Assembly (NCBI GenBank): GCA_900770295.1
Contig: CAAGJQ010000163.1
Span: forward strand, 1 to 43,139
DNA length: 43,139 nucleotides
From: an uncultured Oscillibacter sp.
Lineage (GTDB): Bacteria > Bacillota > Clostridia > Oscillospirales > Oscillospiraceae
Direction: 5' to 3'
Part shown: positions 6,698 to 15,092 of the stretch, in pieces
Position numbering within the stretch: position 1 is the stretch's first letter
How the letters are laid out: each line of letters starts with the position of its first letter
Translations under genes and position numbers: made by a program
Notes under the pieces: model-generated
Seen by the model: the letters and a program-made list of their open reading frames with translations, nothing else
The model's database searches: none
What the model was told of the DNA's origin: nothing

Positions 6698-9523
6698 ATG
6701 CAGGATAAAATCATCGTCAAAGGCGCCCGCGCCAATAATCTGAAGAATATCGACGTCACCATCCCCCGGGACAAGCTGGTGGTCATGACGGGCCTGTCCG
6801 GCTCCGGCAAGTCCTCCCTGGCGTTTGACACCATCTACGCCGAGGGTCAGCGCCGCTATGTGGAGTCCCTGTCCTCCTACGCCCGGATGTTCCTGGGCCA
6901 GATGGACAAGCCCGACGTGGACTATATCGAGGGCCTTTCCCCCGCCATCTCCATCGACCAGAAGACCACGTCCAAAAATCCCCGCTCCACCGTGGGCACG
7001 GTGACGGAAATTTACGACTACCTCCGCCTGCTGTGGGCCCGGGTGGGCACGCCCCACTGCCCCAAGTGCGGCAAGGAGATCCGCCAGCAGACCATCGACC
7101 AGATCATCGACCAGGTGCTGGCATTGCCGGAGGGCACCCGCATCCAGGTCATGGCCCCCGTCATCCGGGGCAAAAAGGGCGAGCACGCCAAAGTGTTCGA
7201 GGACGCCAAGCGCTCCGGCTACGTCCGCGTCCGGGCCGACGGCAACCTGTACGAGCTGGACGAGGACATCAAGCTGGAGAAAAACAAAAAGCACAACATC
7301 GAGGTCATCGTGGACCGCCTCATCATCCGCCCGGATATCCAGCAGCGGCTGACGGACTCCGTGGAGACTGCCTCCGGCCTCTCCGGCGGACTGGTCATCA
7401 TCAACCTCCTGCGGGAGGAGCGGGACCTGATGTTCTCCCAGAACTACGCCTGCGAGGACTGCGGCATCTCCATCGAGGAGCTGACGCCCCGGATGTTCTC
7501 CTTCAACAACCCCTACGGCGCCTGTCCCACCTGCACGGGTCTCGGCAGCCAGTTAAAGGTGGACCCCGCCCTGGTGGTGCCGGACGGCAAGCTGTCCATT
7601 CTGGAGGGCGCCATCCAGGCCAGCGGCTGGGGCAATATCCGGTCCGACGGCATCTCCCGGATGTACTTCGACGCCCTGGCGAAGAAGTACCACTTCTCCC
7701 TCTCCACCCCCTGGGACGAGCTGACGGAGGAGGTGCGGGACATCATCTTCTACGGCACCAAGGGCGAGAAGCTGGAGCTGCACTACGACCAGCCCCGGGG
7801 CAAGGGCGTGCTGTACCAGCCCTTTGAGGGCATCTGCAACAACATCGAGCGCCGCTACACCGAGACCCAGTCCGACGCCAGCAAGCGGGAGCTGGAGGAG
7901 ATGATGGCGGAGTGCCCCTGCCCCACCTGCAAGGGAAAGCGTCTGAAAAAGGAGTCCCTGGCGGTGACGGTGGGCGATATGAACATCCACGACTACACCC
8001 AGATGTCCGAGGTGGACGAGCTGGCCTGGATGGACAGGCTGGAGCTGACGAACCAGCAGCACCTGATCGCCGACCGCATCCTGAAAGAGATCCGCTCCCG
8101 GCTGGGCTTTCTACAGTCCGTGGGCCTGGGCTACCTGACATTGAGCCGCAGCGCCGGGACCCTCTCCGGCGGCGAGAGCCAGCGCATCCGTCTGGCGACC
8201 CAAATCGGCTCCTCCCTGATGGGCGTCCTCTATATTCTGGACGAGCCCTCCATCGGCCTGCACCAGCGGGACAACGACAAGCTGCTGGCCACCCTGCGGA
8301 ACCTGCGGGACATGGGCAACACGCTGCTGGTGGTGGAGCACGATGAGGACACCATGCGGGCCGCCGATTATCTCATCGACATCGGCCCCGGCGCGGGTAT
8401 CCACGGCGGCCAGGTGGTGGCCGCCGGCACACCGGAGGAGGTCATGGCCAACCCCAACTCCCTGACGGGCCAGTACCTCTCGGGCAAGAAGAAGATTCCC
8501 GTCCCCGCCCGGCGCCGTCCCGGCAACGGAAAATTCCTGCGGGTCATCGGCGCGGCGGAGAACAACCTCCGCCATGTGGACGTGGACTTCCCCCTGGGGA
8601 CCTTCACCGTGGTCACCGGCGTCTCCGGCAGCGGCAAGTCCTCTTTGGTAAATGAGATTCTGTTCAAGCGCCTGGGCGCGGACCTGATGCGCATGAAGGT
8701 CCACCCCGGCAAGTGCGAGCGGATCGAGGGCATCGAGTACCTGGACAAGGTGGTCAACATCGACCAGAGCCCCATCGGCCGCACGCCCCGGTCCAACCCT
8801 GCCACCTACACGGGTCTGTTCAACGACATCCGGGACCTGTTCGCCTCCACCCAGGAGGCCAAGAGCCGGGGCTACGGCCCGGGCCGGTTCAGCTTCAACG
8901 TCCGGGGCGGCCGGTGCGAGGCCTGCTCCGGCGACGGCGTGCTGAAAATCGAGATGCACTTCCTGCCGGACATCTTCGTCCCCTGCGAGGTCTGCAAGGG
9001 CAAGCGGTACAACCGGGAGACCCTGGAGGTCCACTACAAGGGCAAGAACATCGCGGACGTGCTGGACATGACCGTGGACGAGGGGGTGGAGTTCTTCTCC
9101 GCCCTGCCCAAGCTCCGGAACAAATTGCAGACCCTCCAGGACGTGGGCCTGGGCTACGTGAAGCTGGGCCAGCCCTCCACGGAGCTGTCCGGCGGCGAGG
9201 CCCAGCGGGTGAAGCTGGCCACGGAGCTTTCCAAGCTGGCCACCGGCAAGACCATCTATATTCTGGACGAGCCGACGACGGGCCTCCACACCGACGACGT
9301 GCGCAAGCTGCTGGAAGTCCTCCAGCGGCTGGTGGATAACGGCAACACGGTGGTGGTCATCGAGCACAATCTGGACGTCATCAAGTGCGCCGACTGGCTC
9401 ATCGACCTGGGCCCCGAGGGCGGCGACGGCGGCGGCACCATCGTCTGTACCGGCACACCGGAGGACGTGGCCGCCTGCGAGAGCAGCTACACCGGACAGT
9501 ATCTGAAAAAGATGCTGGTATAA
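6698..9523 (+). CDS. uvrA: Excinuclease ABC subunit A (UvrA)
   Basis: The 941-residue product has the full length of UvrA, the damage-recognition ATPase that loads UvrB in nucleotide excision repair. Visible features are Walker A GLSGSGKSSLAF near residue 30 and GVSGSGKSSL in the second half; zinc-finger cysteine pairs CPKCGKEI, CEDCG/CPTC, CPCPTCKGKR, and CEACSGDG with CEVCKGK; ABC signatures LSGGESQRIRLA and LSGGEAQRVKLA; and Walker B LYILDEPSIGLHQRD and IYILDEPTTGLHTDD. The start at ATG 6698 (MQDKIIVKGARANNLKNIDV) matches the family, with AAGGAGAA 8 nt upstream; an in-frame extension to 6503 is not expected. The upstream 694 bp is non-coding, so it probably has its own promoter. Confidence 0.98.
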   Translation: MQDKIIVKGARANNLKNIDVTIPRDKLVVMTGLSGSGKSSLAFDTIYAEGQRRYVESLSSYARMFLGQMDKPDVDYIEGLSPAISIDQKTTSKNPRSTVGTVTEIYDYLRLLWARVGTPHCPKCGKEIRQQTIDQIIDQVLALPEGTRIQVMAPVIRGKKGEHAKVFEDAKRSGYVRVRADGNLYELDEDIKLEKNKKHNIEVIVDRLIIRPDIQQRLTDSVETASGLSGGLVIINLLREERDLMFSQNYACEDCGISIEELTPRMFSFNNPYGACPTCTGLGSQLKVDPALVVPDGKLSILEGAIQASGWGNIRSDGISRMYFDALAKKYHFSLSTPWDELTEEVRDIIFYGTKGEKLELHYDQPRGKGVLYQPFEGICNNIERRYTETQSDASKRELEEMMAECPCPTCKGKRLKKESLAVTVGDMNIHDYTQMSEVDELAWMDRLELTNQQHLIADRILKEIRSRLGFLQSVGLGYLTLSRSAGTLSGGESQRIRLATQIGSSLMGVLYILDEPSIGLHQRDNDKLLATLRNLRDMGNTLLVVEHDEDTMRAADYLIDIGPGAGIHGGQVVAAGTPEEVMANPNSLTGQYLSGKKKIPVPARRRPGNGKFLRVIGAAENNLRHVDVDFPLGTFTVVTGVSGSGKSSLVNEILFKRLGADLMRMKVHPGKCERIEGIEYLDKVVNIDQSPIGRTPRSNPATYTGLFNDIRDLFASTQEAKSRGYGPGRFSFNVRGGRCEACSGDGVLKIEMHFLPDIFVPCEVCKGKRYNRETLEVHYKGKNIADVLDMTVDEGVEFFSALPKLRNKLQTLQDVGLGYVKLGQPSTELSGGEAQRVKLATELSKLATGKTIYILDEPTTGLHTDDVRKLLEVLQRLVDNGNTVVVIEHNLDVIKCADWLIDLGPEGGDGGGTIVCTGTPEDVAACESSYTGQYLKKMLV

Positions 9524-9534
9524 CATGTGTACCC

Positions 9535-9553
9535 CTGTCCCCGAGGGGGACAG
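9535..9553 (+). terminator. Hairpin after uvrA
   Basis: CTGTCCCC and GGGGACAG pair with loop GAG 11 nt after the uvrA stop. The following TTCATTCC is only moderately T-rich, so it may be a weak terminator or an mRNA-stabilising hairpin before era. Confidence 0.45.
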
Positions 9554-9597
9554 TTCATTCCAAAATTGCTTAACAAAAAGAAAGTTGAGGATCACCT

Positions 9598-10497
9598 ATG
9601 TCTGACATCAAAAACGTCGCTATGATCACCGTCTGCGGCCGCCCCAACGTGGGCAAATCCAGTCTGACCAACGCTCTGGTGGGCGAGAAGGTCGCCATCG
9701 TCTCCAACAAGGCCCAGACCACCCGGAACCGCATCTACGGCGTGGTGAACCGGGAGGACACCCAGTATATCCTGCTGGACACCCCCGGCCTCCACAAGCC
9801 CAAGTCCGCCCTGGGGGACTATATGGTCAAGGTCGTCACCTCCAGCCTGTCCGACGTGGACTGCGCCCTGCTGCTGGTGGAGCCCATCGCCCATGTGGGC
9901 GCGCCGGAGCTGGCCCTGATCGAACGCATCAAGGAGGAGCACCTGCCCGCCATCCTCTGCATCAACAAGATCGACACCGTGGAGCCGGCGGAGCTGCTGC
10001 CGGTGATTGCCGCCTACAACGAGGCCTGGGACGGCTTCGACGCCATCATCCCCATCTCCGCCCACACCGGCGACGGCCTGGAGGACCTGATGAAGGAGCT
10101 GCGGAAATACGCCTCCGAGGGTCCCCAGCTGTTCCCCGACGGCCAGACCAGCGACCAGCCGGAGCGGCAGGTGATGGGGGAGATCGTCCGGGAGAAGCTG
10201 CTGCTGTGCCTGGATAAGGAAATCCCCCACGGCACCGCCGTGGAGATCACCAAGTTCTCCGAGCGGGACTCCGGCGTCATCGACGTGGACGCCACCATCT
10301 ACTGCGAAAAGGCCAGCCACAAGGGTATTATCATCGGCAAGCAGGGCGCCATGCTGAAAAAGATCAGCACCATGGCCCGCCACGACATGGAGAAGTTCAT
10401 GGGCACCAAGGTGTATCTGGAGACCTGGGTGAAGGTGAAAGAAAACTGGCGGGACAATATCAACTACGTGCGGTCCTTTGGGTATAACGACGACTAA
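9598..10497 (+). CDS. era: GTPase Era
   Basis: The 299-residue product is Era, the essential GTPase that binds the 3' end of 16S rRNA during 30S assembly. The GTPase motifs are in order: GRPNVGKSSL (G1), the TTRNR region with switch I Thr (G2), DTPGLH (G3), NKID (G4) and ISAHTGDG (G5). The C-terminal KH domain contains GIIIGKQGAMLKKI and ends in VKENWRDNINYVRSFGYNDD. Length is typical (about 300). The start has TTGAGGATCACCT before it. The last 55 bases, including the stop, are repeated at 10658-10712 after a stem-loop insert. Its neighbours yqzL and recO follow in the usual Firmicute order. Confidence 0.98.
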   Translation: MSDIKNVAMITVCGRPNVGKSSLTNALVGEKVAIVSNKAQTTRNRIYGVVNREDTQYILLDTPGLHKPKSALGDYMVKVVTSSLSDVDCALLLVEPIAHVGAPELALIERIKEEHLPAILCINKIDTVEPAELLPVIAAYNEAWDGFDAIIPISAHTGDGLEDLMKELRKYASEGPQLFPDGQTSDQPERQVMGEIVREKLLLCLDKEIPHGTAVEITKFSERDSGVIDVDATIYCEKASHKGIIIGKQGAMLKKISTMARHDMEKFMGTKVYLETWVKVKENWRDNINYVRSFGYNDD

Positions 10498-10656
10498 AGG
10501 CAAGAGAAGAGCCGGTGCCAGTTTTCTGAGAGCGTCAGCGAGCCGCACGACCGTGCGTACAAGCGTTTTGCGGAGCAAAACCTTGGAGCGGGCGGGCTTT
10601 GCCCGGCCGCTCAGGTGAGATCAGGGGGGCCCCATAAAATCAAAGATTTTATGGGG
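10498..10656 (+). repeat. Stem-loop insert between duplicated era ends (element 2)
   Basis: This roughly 159-bp insert parallels the one after uvrB. GCCAGTTTTC at 10517-10526 is the exact reverse complement of GAAAACTGGC (10441-10450), the start of the duplicated era tail. Hairpins follow in order: CGCACG/CGTGCG at 10544-10557, GTTTTGC/GCAAAAC with loop GGA at 10565-10581, GAGCGGGCGGGC/GCCCGGCCGCTC (11 of 12 paired) at 10586-10612, and CCCCATAAAATC/GATTTTATGGGG with loop AAA at 10630-10656. The last abuts the second tail copy. The words ACAAG before and CTTG after the GTTTTGC hairpin are shared with element 1. Confidence 0.75.
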
Positions 10657-10712
10657 GAAACTGGCGGGATAATATCAACTACGTGCGGTCCTTTGGGTAT
10701 AACGACGACTGA
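10657..10712 (+). repeat. Second copy of the era 3' end
   Basis: The segment from 10658 to 10712 matches 10443-10497 at 53 of 55 positions. The two differences are GAC to GAT (synonymous in the era frame) and TAA to TGA. There is no start codon or ribosome site giving it independent expression, so it is a relic or the displaced original end of era. About 90 bp later the yqzL gene begins. Confidence 0.85.
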
Positions 10713-10803
10713 CCGCGGCTGACATTTATTGAATATCTGAAAAGATTCCCAGCTATCAAATTCGACTTTTTTCGCAGACTATTCCCAAAAGGAGGTCTGC
10801 GCC

Positions 10804-10914
10804 ATGGAAGCCGAGCCGTTTTGGGAGTTGTTCTGCATGACCGGAGAGCCGCTGGCCTACATGCTCTACCGGAAACTGGAGGATGGAGGGGACCAGCTGC
10901 CTCCCATCCTGTGA
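10804..10914 (+). CDS. yqzL: YqzL-like small protein
   Basis: The 36-residue product (MEAEPFWELFCMTGEPLAYM then LYRKLEDGGDQLPPIL) has the pattern of YqzL: an aromatic start, a turn after a CMTG-type segment, and a Y-x-L-Y-R-K helix. yqzL sits between era and recO in Bacillus and many Clostridia, exactly as here. AAAAGGAGG lies 7 nt before the ATG, among the strongest ribosome sites in the window. Its function is not established. The recO start follows 42 nt after the stop. Confidence 0.75.
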   Translation: MEAEPFWELFCMTGEPLAYMLYRKLEDGGDQLPPIL

Positions 10915-10956
10915 GCAGCGGGGGAGCTTCTCCCCCGTACATAAGGTGGTGAGCAC

Positions 10957-11733
10957 GTGGTGGGAACGCCGTACATCGTGGCCCGCGGGATTGTCCTGCG
11001 GGAGACAGAGACCAAGGAAACGGACAAAATATTGACTGTTTTAACCGATAAATGCGGCAAAATACCGGTGATCGCCCGGGGCGTCCGCCGGAAAAGCTGT
11101 AAATACGCCGCCTGCGCACAGTCCCTGGCCTACTCCGAGTGGACGCTGTATCAGAAGGGCGACTGGTACTACGCCAACGAGGGCTCTACCCTGGAGCTGT
11201 TCAACGGCCTGCGGAAGGATCTGGACGCCATGGCGCTGGGGTTCTACTTCGCGGAGCTGACGGAGACCGTCACAGCGGAGGACACGCCCGCGCCCGAGCT
11301 GCTGCGCCACCTTCTCAACGGCCTGTACGCGCTGGCCGCGCTGGGGAAGCCGGCGGCGCTGGTGAAACCCGCCTTTGAGATCAAGCTGCTCTGTCTGGCG
11401 GGCTATGAGCCGCTGGCGGACAGCTGTGCCTACTGCGGAAATCCGGAGCCGGAGCAGCCCATGCTGGACGTGGTGCAGGGCGTCCTGCGGTGCGGGACCT
11501 GCGGCGTCCAGGAGCGGTCGCTGTCCATGCCGCTGTGCCCCAGTTCCCTGGCCGCTCTGCGGCATATCGTGTACGGGGACCCGAAGCGGCTGTATTCCTT
11601 CACACTGGGGGAAAAGGCCCTGAAGCGCCTGTCCGATGCCGCGGAGGCCTTCACGGCGGCGCAGCTGGAGCGGGGGTTCCGGACGCTGGACTTCTACAAG
11701 AGCCTCCAGCCGGTGGAAATCCCGCCAAAATAG
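10957..11733 (+). CDS. recO: DNA repair protein RecO
   Basis: The 258-residue protein is RecO, which helps load RecA onto SSB-coated DNA in gap repair. It has the N-terminal OB-fold (IVARGIVLRETETKETDKIL and GKIPVIARGVRRKS) and the C-terminal zinc-binding region CAYCGNPE with CGTCG. Length is normal. The start is one of two tandem GTG codons (10957, 10960); AAGGTGGTG lies just before them. The gene follows yqzL and precedes mutS2 in the same direction. Confidence 0.93.
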   Translation: MVGTPYIVARGIVLRETETKETDKILTVLTDKCGKIPVIARGVRRKSCKYAACAQSLAYSEWTLYQKGDWYYANEGSTLELFNGLRKDLDAMALGFYFAELTETVTAEDTPAPELLRHLLNGLYALAALGKPAALVKPAFEIKLLCLAGYEPLADSCAYCGNPEPEQPMLDVVQGVLRCGTCGVQERSLSMPLCPSSLAALRHIVYGDPKRLYSFTLGEKALKRLSDAAEAFTAAQLERGFRTLDFYKSLQPVEIPPK

Positions 11734-11744
11734 ATAACATCTTG

Positions 11745-11750
11745 TATAAT
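11745..11750 (+). promoter_or_regulatory. Possible -10 box before mutS2
   Basis: A consensus TATAAT stands in the short AT-rich gap between recO and mutS2. No good -35 hexamer lies 16-18 nt upstream, so it is at best a weak or activator-dependent promoter. Confidence 0.3.
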
Positions 11751-11779
11751 AAAGAAAAATTATACGAAGAGGAATGCAT

Positions 11780-14173
11780 ATGAGCGACTTATTTGACAAA
11801 TCCATCCGCACCTTGGAGCTGCCCCGGGTGCTGCAATTGCTGAGCGACCAGGCCGTCAGCGCCGAGGCCAAGGCCAGGGCCCTGCGGGTCCGGCCGGAGA
11901 CGGAGCCGGAGGAGGTCCTGCGCCTGCTGGACCAGACCGACGCCGCCCGGGCGATGATCGGCCTCCATGGAGCGCCGTCCTTTTCCGGCGTGAAGCCGGT
12001 GGCGGAGGCTCTGGACCGGGCGGACCGGGGCGGCAGTCTCAACACCCGGGAGCTGCTGACCATCGCCGGCCTGCTGACCGCCGCCCGGCGGGCCAAGGAG
12101 TACTTCAACGATGAGACGGCGGAAAAGACGGCCATCGACCACCTGTTTCTGTCCCTCCACGGCAACCGTTTCCTGGAGGAGAAGATCAAGCGCTGCATTG
12201 TGGACGAGGACACCATCGCCGACGCGGCCAGCACGGAGCTGGCGGATATCCGGCGGCACATGCGGGCGGCCCAGGCCAAGAGCCGCCAGATTTTGCAGAA
12301 GATCATCTCTTCTCCCACCTACGGAAAAATTTTGCAGGAGACCATCATCACCCAGCGGGACGGCCGCTTCGTGGTGCCGGTAAAGGCGGAGCACAAGGGC
12401 GACCTGCCGGGTCTGGTCCACGACATCTCCTCCTCCGGCGCCACGCTGTTCGTGGAGCCCATGGGCGTTGTCCAGGCCAACAACGAGCTGATCGAGCTGG
12501 AGGCCAAGGAGCAGAAGGAGATCGAGCGCATTCTGGCGGAGCTGTCCGCCGAAGCGGCGGCCCACCGGGAGGACATCCAGTGGGACTACGATACGCTGGT
12601 CCATCTGGACCTGATCTTCGCCCGGGGCCAGCTCAGCTACAAGATGGACGGCGTGCGGCCGGAGATCCGCCGGGACGGGGCCATCCACCTGCGGCGGGCC
12701 CGGCATCCGCTTCTGGATGCCAAAAAGGCAGTGCCCATCGACATCGAGCTGGGCGACACCTTCGACACCCTGGTCATCACCGGCCCCAACACCGGCGGCA
12801 AGACCGTCAGCCTCAAGACCCTGGGCCTGCTGACGCTGATGACCCAGTGCGGCCTCCACATCCCGGTGGGGGACCGCAGCGCTATTTCCGTCTACGAGCG
12901 GGTACTGGCGGACATCGGCGACGAGCAGAGCATTGAACAGAATTTGTCCACTTTTTCAGCACATATGACCAATATCGTGGCTATTTTGAAGGAGGCGGAC
13001 AGCAAGAGCCTGATCCTCTTCGACGAGCTGGGCGCCGGTACGGACCCGGTGGAGGGCGCGGCGCTGGCCATCGCGGTCATCCAGCACGTCCGTGCTATGG
13101 GGGCCCGGGTGGCGGCCACCACCCACTACGCGGAGCTCAAGACCTTCGCCATGACCACGGCGGGTGTGGAAAACGCCTCCTGTGAGTTCGACGTGGAGAC
13201 CCTGAGCCCCACCTACCGGCTGCTGATCGGCATTCCCGGCAAGTCCAACGCCTTTGCCATCTCCAAGCGGCTGGGCCTGCCGGACGAGGTCATCGAGGCG
13301 GCCAGGGTCCAGATGAGCGGCGAGAGCGTCCGCTTTGAGGATATCCTGACCCAGCTGGAGGCCAAGCGTCAGGCCCTGGAGAAGCGGGAGCAGGAGGCCA
13401 ACCGCCTGTACCGGCAGCGGGAGGAGGACGCTAGACGTGCCCGGGAGTTCCGGGAGCAGATGGAGCGGGCCAAGGAGAACGCCCGCAGCCGGGGCGAGGC
13501 GGAGGCCAAGCGCATCCTGCGGGACGCCCGTTCCACGGCGGACCAGGTGTTCGCGGAGCTCTCTGAAATGCGGAAGGCCCAGGCCAGAGCGGAGCGGGCC
13601 GCCAATGCCAACGAGGCCCAGGCGGAGCTGCGGCGGAAGCTGAACGAGGCGGAGGACGCCGTCTCCAAGCGGGACGCCCGGAAGGAGCCCATCCCCAAGC
13701 CCAGCCGTCCCATCCGGGAGGGCGACCTGGTGGAGATCCCCGGCGTCCGGCAGCCGGCGGAGGTGGTGTCCGTGGGCAAGGACGGCACTTTGCAGCTGAA
13801 GGCCGGCGTGCTGAAGATGAAGGCCAAAGCCGATGAGGTCCGCCTGATCGAGGATGACGAGCGGGCGGCGCAAAAGAAGAGGGCGGCGGTGTCCGTCAGC
13901 CACAACGCGGCCCGGCAGCTGCGGACCTCCGCGTCCCGGGAACTGGATATCCGGGGCCTGGAAACGCTGGAGGCCGAGGGCGTGGTGGAGAACTTCCTCT
14001 CCGCCGCCGTCATGGGCCATCTGGACACCGTGACCATCATCCACGGCAAGGGGACCGGCGCCCTGCGGAAGGCCGTCCACGATATTCTGCGGCGGAACAG
14101 GGCGGTCAAGTCCTTCCGCCTGGGCGTCTACGGCGAGGGCGAGAGCGGCGTCACCGTGGTGACGCTGCGCTGA
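11780..14173 (+). CDS. mutS2: MutS2 with Smr endonuclease domain
   Basis: The 797-residue product is MutS2, a MutS-like ATPase without the mismatch-reading domain; in Firmicutes it suppresses homologous recombination and is also known to act on collided ribosomes (RqcU). Visible: the core domain, Walker A GPNTGGKTVSLK near residue 335, Walker B LILFDELGAGTDP, the conserved His in ATTHYAELK, a long charged coiled coil (about residues 515-640), and a C-terminal Smr domain with LDIRG and the HGKGTG motif. The second of two in-frame ATGs (11780) is preferred because GAAGAGG ends 6 nt upstream; the first ATG (11774) abuts it. It follows recO by 46 nt. Confidence 0.95.
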   Translation: MSDLFDKSIRTLELPRVLQLLSDQAVSAEAKARALRVRPETEPEEVLRLLDQTDAARAMIGLHGAPSFSGVKPVAEALDRADRGGSLNTRELLTIAGLLTAARRAKEYFNDETAEKTAIDHLFLSLHGNRFLEEKIKRCIVDEDTIADAASTELADIRRHMRAAQAKSRQILQKIISSPTYGKILQETIITQRDGRFVVPVKAEHKGDLPGLVHDISSSGATLFVEPMGVVQANNELIELEAKEQKEIERILAELSAEAAAHREDIQWDYDTLVHLDLIFARGQLSYKMDGVRPEIRRDGAIHLRRARHPLLDAKKAVPIDIELGDTFDTLVITGPNTGGKTVSLKTLGLLTLMTQCGLHIPVGDRSAISVYERVLADIGDEQSIEQNLSTFSAHMTNIVAILKEADSKSLILFDELGAGTDPVEGAALAIAVIQHVRAMGARVAATTHYAELKTFAMTTAGVENASCEFDVETLSPTYRLLIGIPGKSNAFAISKRLGLPDEVIEAARVQMSGESVRFEDILTQLEAKRQALEKREQEANRLYRQREEDARRAREFREQMERAKENARSRGEAEAKRILRDARSTADQVFAELSEMRKAQARAERAANANEAQAELRRKLNEAEDAVSKRDARKEPIPKPSRPIREGDLVEIPGVRQPAEVVSVGKDGTLQLKAGVLKMKAKADEVRLIEDDERAAQKKRAAVSVSHNAARQLRTSASRELDIRGLETLEAEGVVENFLSAAVMGHLDTVTIIHGKGTGALRKAVHDILRRNRAVKSFRLGVYGEGESGVTVVTLR

Positions 14174-14192
14174 CAATGGAGCGCCGGAGAGA

Positions 14193-14221
14193 TTGCAACC
14201 GGCGCACAAATCTGCTATACT
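14193..14221 (+). promoter_or_regulatory. Sigma-A-type promoter for the uridine phosphorylase gene
   Basis: TTGCAA (14193-14198), a 17-nt spacer and TATACT (14216-14221) form a near-consensus promoter 20 nt after the mutS2 stop. Transcription would begin near 14228, which rules out a translation start upstream of about 14235. Confidence 0.8.
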
Positions 14222-14249
14222 GGAAAAAAACGAGGATGAGGTGAACCGT

Positions 14250-15023
14250 ATGCAAGAACTGGAAAAACAGTTTCACATCCACTGTGCTCCCGGCGACGTG
14301 GGCCGTTATTGCATCCTGCCCGGCGACCCGGGCCGGGTCCCCGCCATCGCCGCGTTGTTTGATGACGCCAAGCAGGTGGCCTATAACCGGGAGTTCAACG
14401 TCTGGACCGGCACGCTGCTGGGCGAGAAGGTGACCGCCTGCTCCACGGGCATTGGCGGCCCCTCTGCGGCCATCGCCATGGAGGAGCTTCACAAATGCGG
14501 CGCGGACACCTTTATTCGCACCGGCACCTGCGGCGGCATTGACGTGAACGTCCAGTCCGGCGACATCGTGGTGGCCACCGGCGCCATCCGCTTTGAGCAC
14601 ACCAGCATGGAGTACGCCCCCATCGAGTTCCCGGCGGTGGCGGATTTCGAGATCGCCGAGTGTCTGGCCCAGGCCACCCGGGTGCTGGGGCTGCCGCTGC
14701 ATACGGGCATCGTCCAGTGCAAGGACAGCTTTTACGGCCAGCACGATCCCGCGGCCTCTCCCGTCTACTACGAACTGAAACAAAAGTGGGAGAGCTGGAA
14801 GCGCCTGGGCGTCAAGGCCAGCGAGATGGAGTCCGCCGCGCTGTTCGTGGTGGCGGCGGCCCTGGGCTGCCGCTGCGGCTCCTGCTTCCATGTGGTGTGG
14901 AACCAGGAGCGGGAGGCCGCCGGTCTGGACCAGAAGATGAGCGAGGACACCACCACCTCGGTGAAGGTGGCGGTGGAGGGCCTGAAGCTCCTGATCGAAA
15001 GAGACCGCAAGGCCGGAAAGTAA
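14250..15023 (+). CDS. udp: Uridine phosphorylase-like nucleoside phosphorylase
   Basis: The 257-residue protein belongs to the PNP/UDP phosphorylase family, which splits nucleosides with phosphate into base and ribose-1-phosphate. GDPGRVPAIA is the phosphate-binding start, STGIGGPSAAIAMEEL and IRTGTCGGI line the ribose/phosphate site, and EMESAALFVVAA carries the ribose-binding Met-Glu. The pattern fits uridine phosphorylase more than purine phosphorylase. The start at ATG 14250 (or GTG 14241) agrees with the promoter at 14193-14221. A bidirectional terminator follows. Confidence 0.9.
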   Translation: MQELEKQFHIHCAPGDVGRYCILPGDPGRVPAIAALFDDAKQVAYNREFNVWTGTLLGEKVTACSTGIGGPSAAIAMEELHKCGADTFIRTGTCGGIDVNVQSGDIVVATGAIRFEHTSMEYAPIEFPAVADFEIAECLAQATRVLGLPLHTGIVQCKDSFYGQHDPAASPVYYELKQKWESWKRLGVKASEMESAALFVVAAALGCRCGSCFHVVWNQEREAAGLDQKMSEDTTTSVKVAVEGLKLLIERDRKAGK

Positions 15024-15037
15024 AAGAGGCCCAAAAA

Positions 15038-15069
15038 GGAGCCGGACAGTCAGATGGACTGTCCGCTCC
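15038..15069. terminator. Bidirectional terminator between udp and the MFS gene
   Basis: GGAGCCGGACAGTC (15038-15051) pairs with GACTGTCCGCTCC (15057-15069), one bulged base, loop AGATG. It has an A run on the left (15033-15037) and stands between converging genes. Confidence 0.75.
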
Positions 15070-15092
15070 TCTTGTCAAAACAGAATTTGTAC

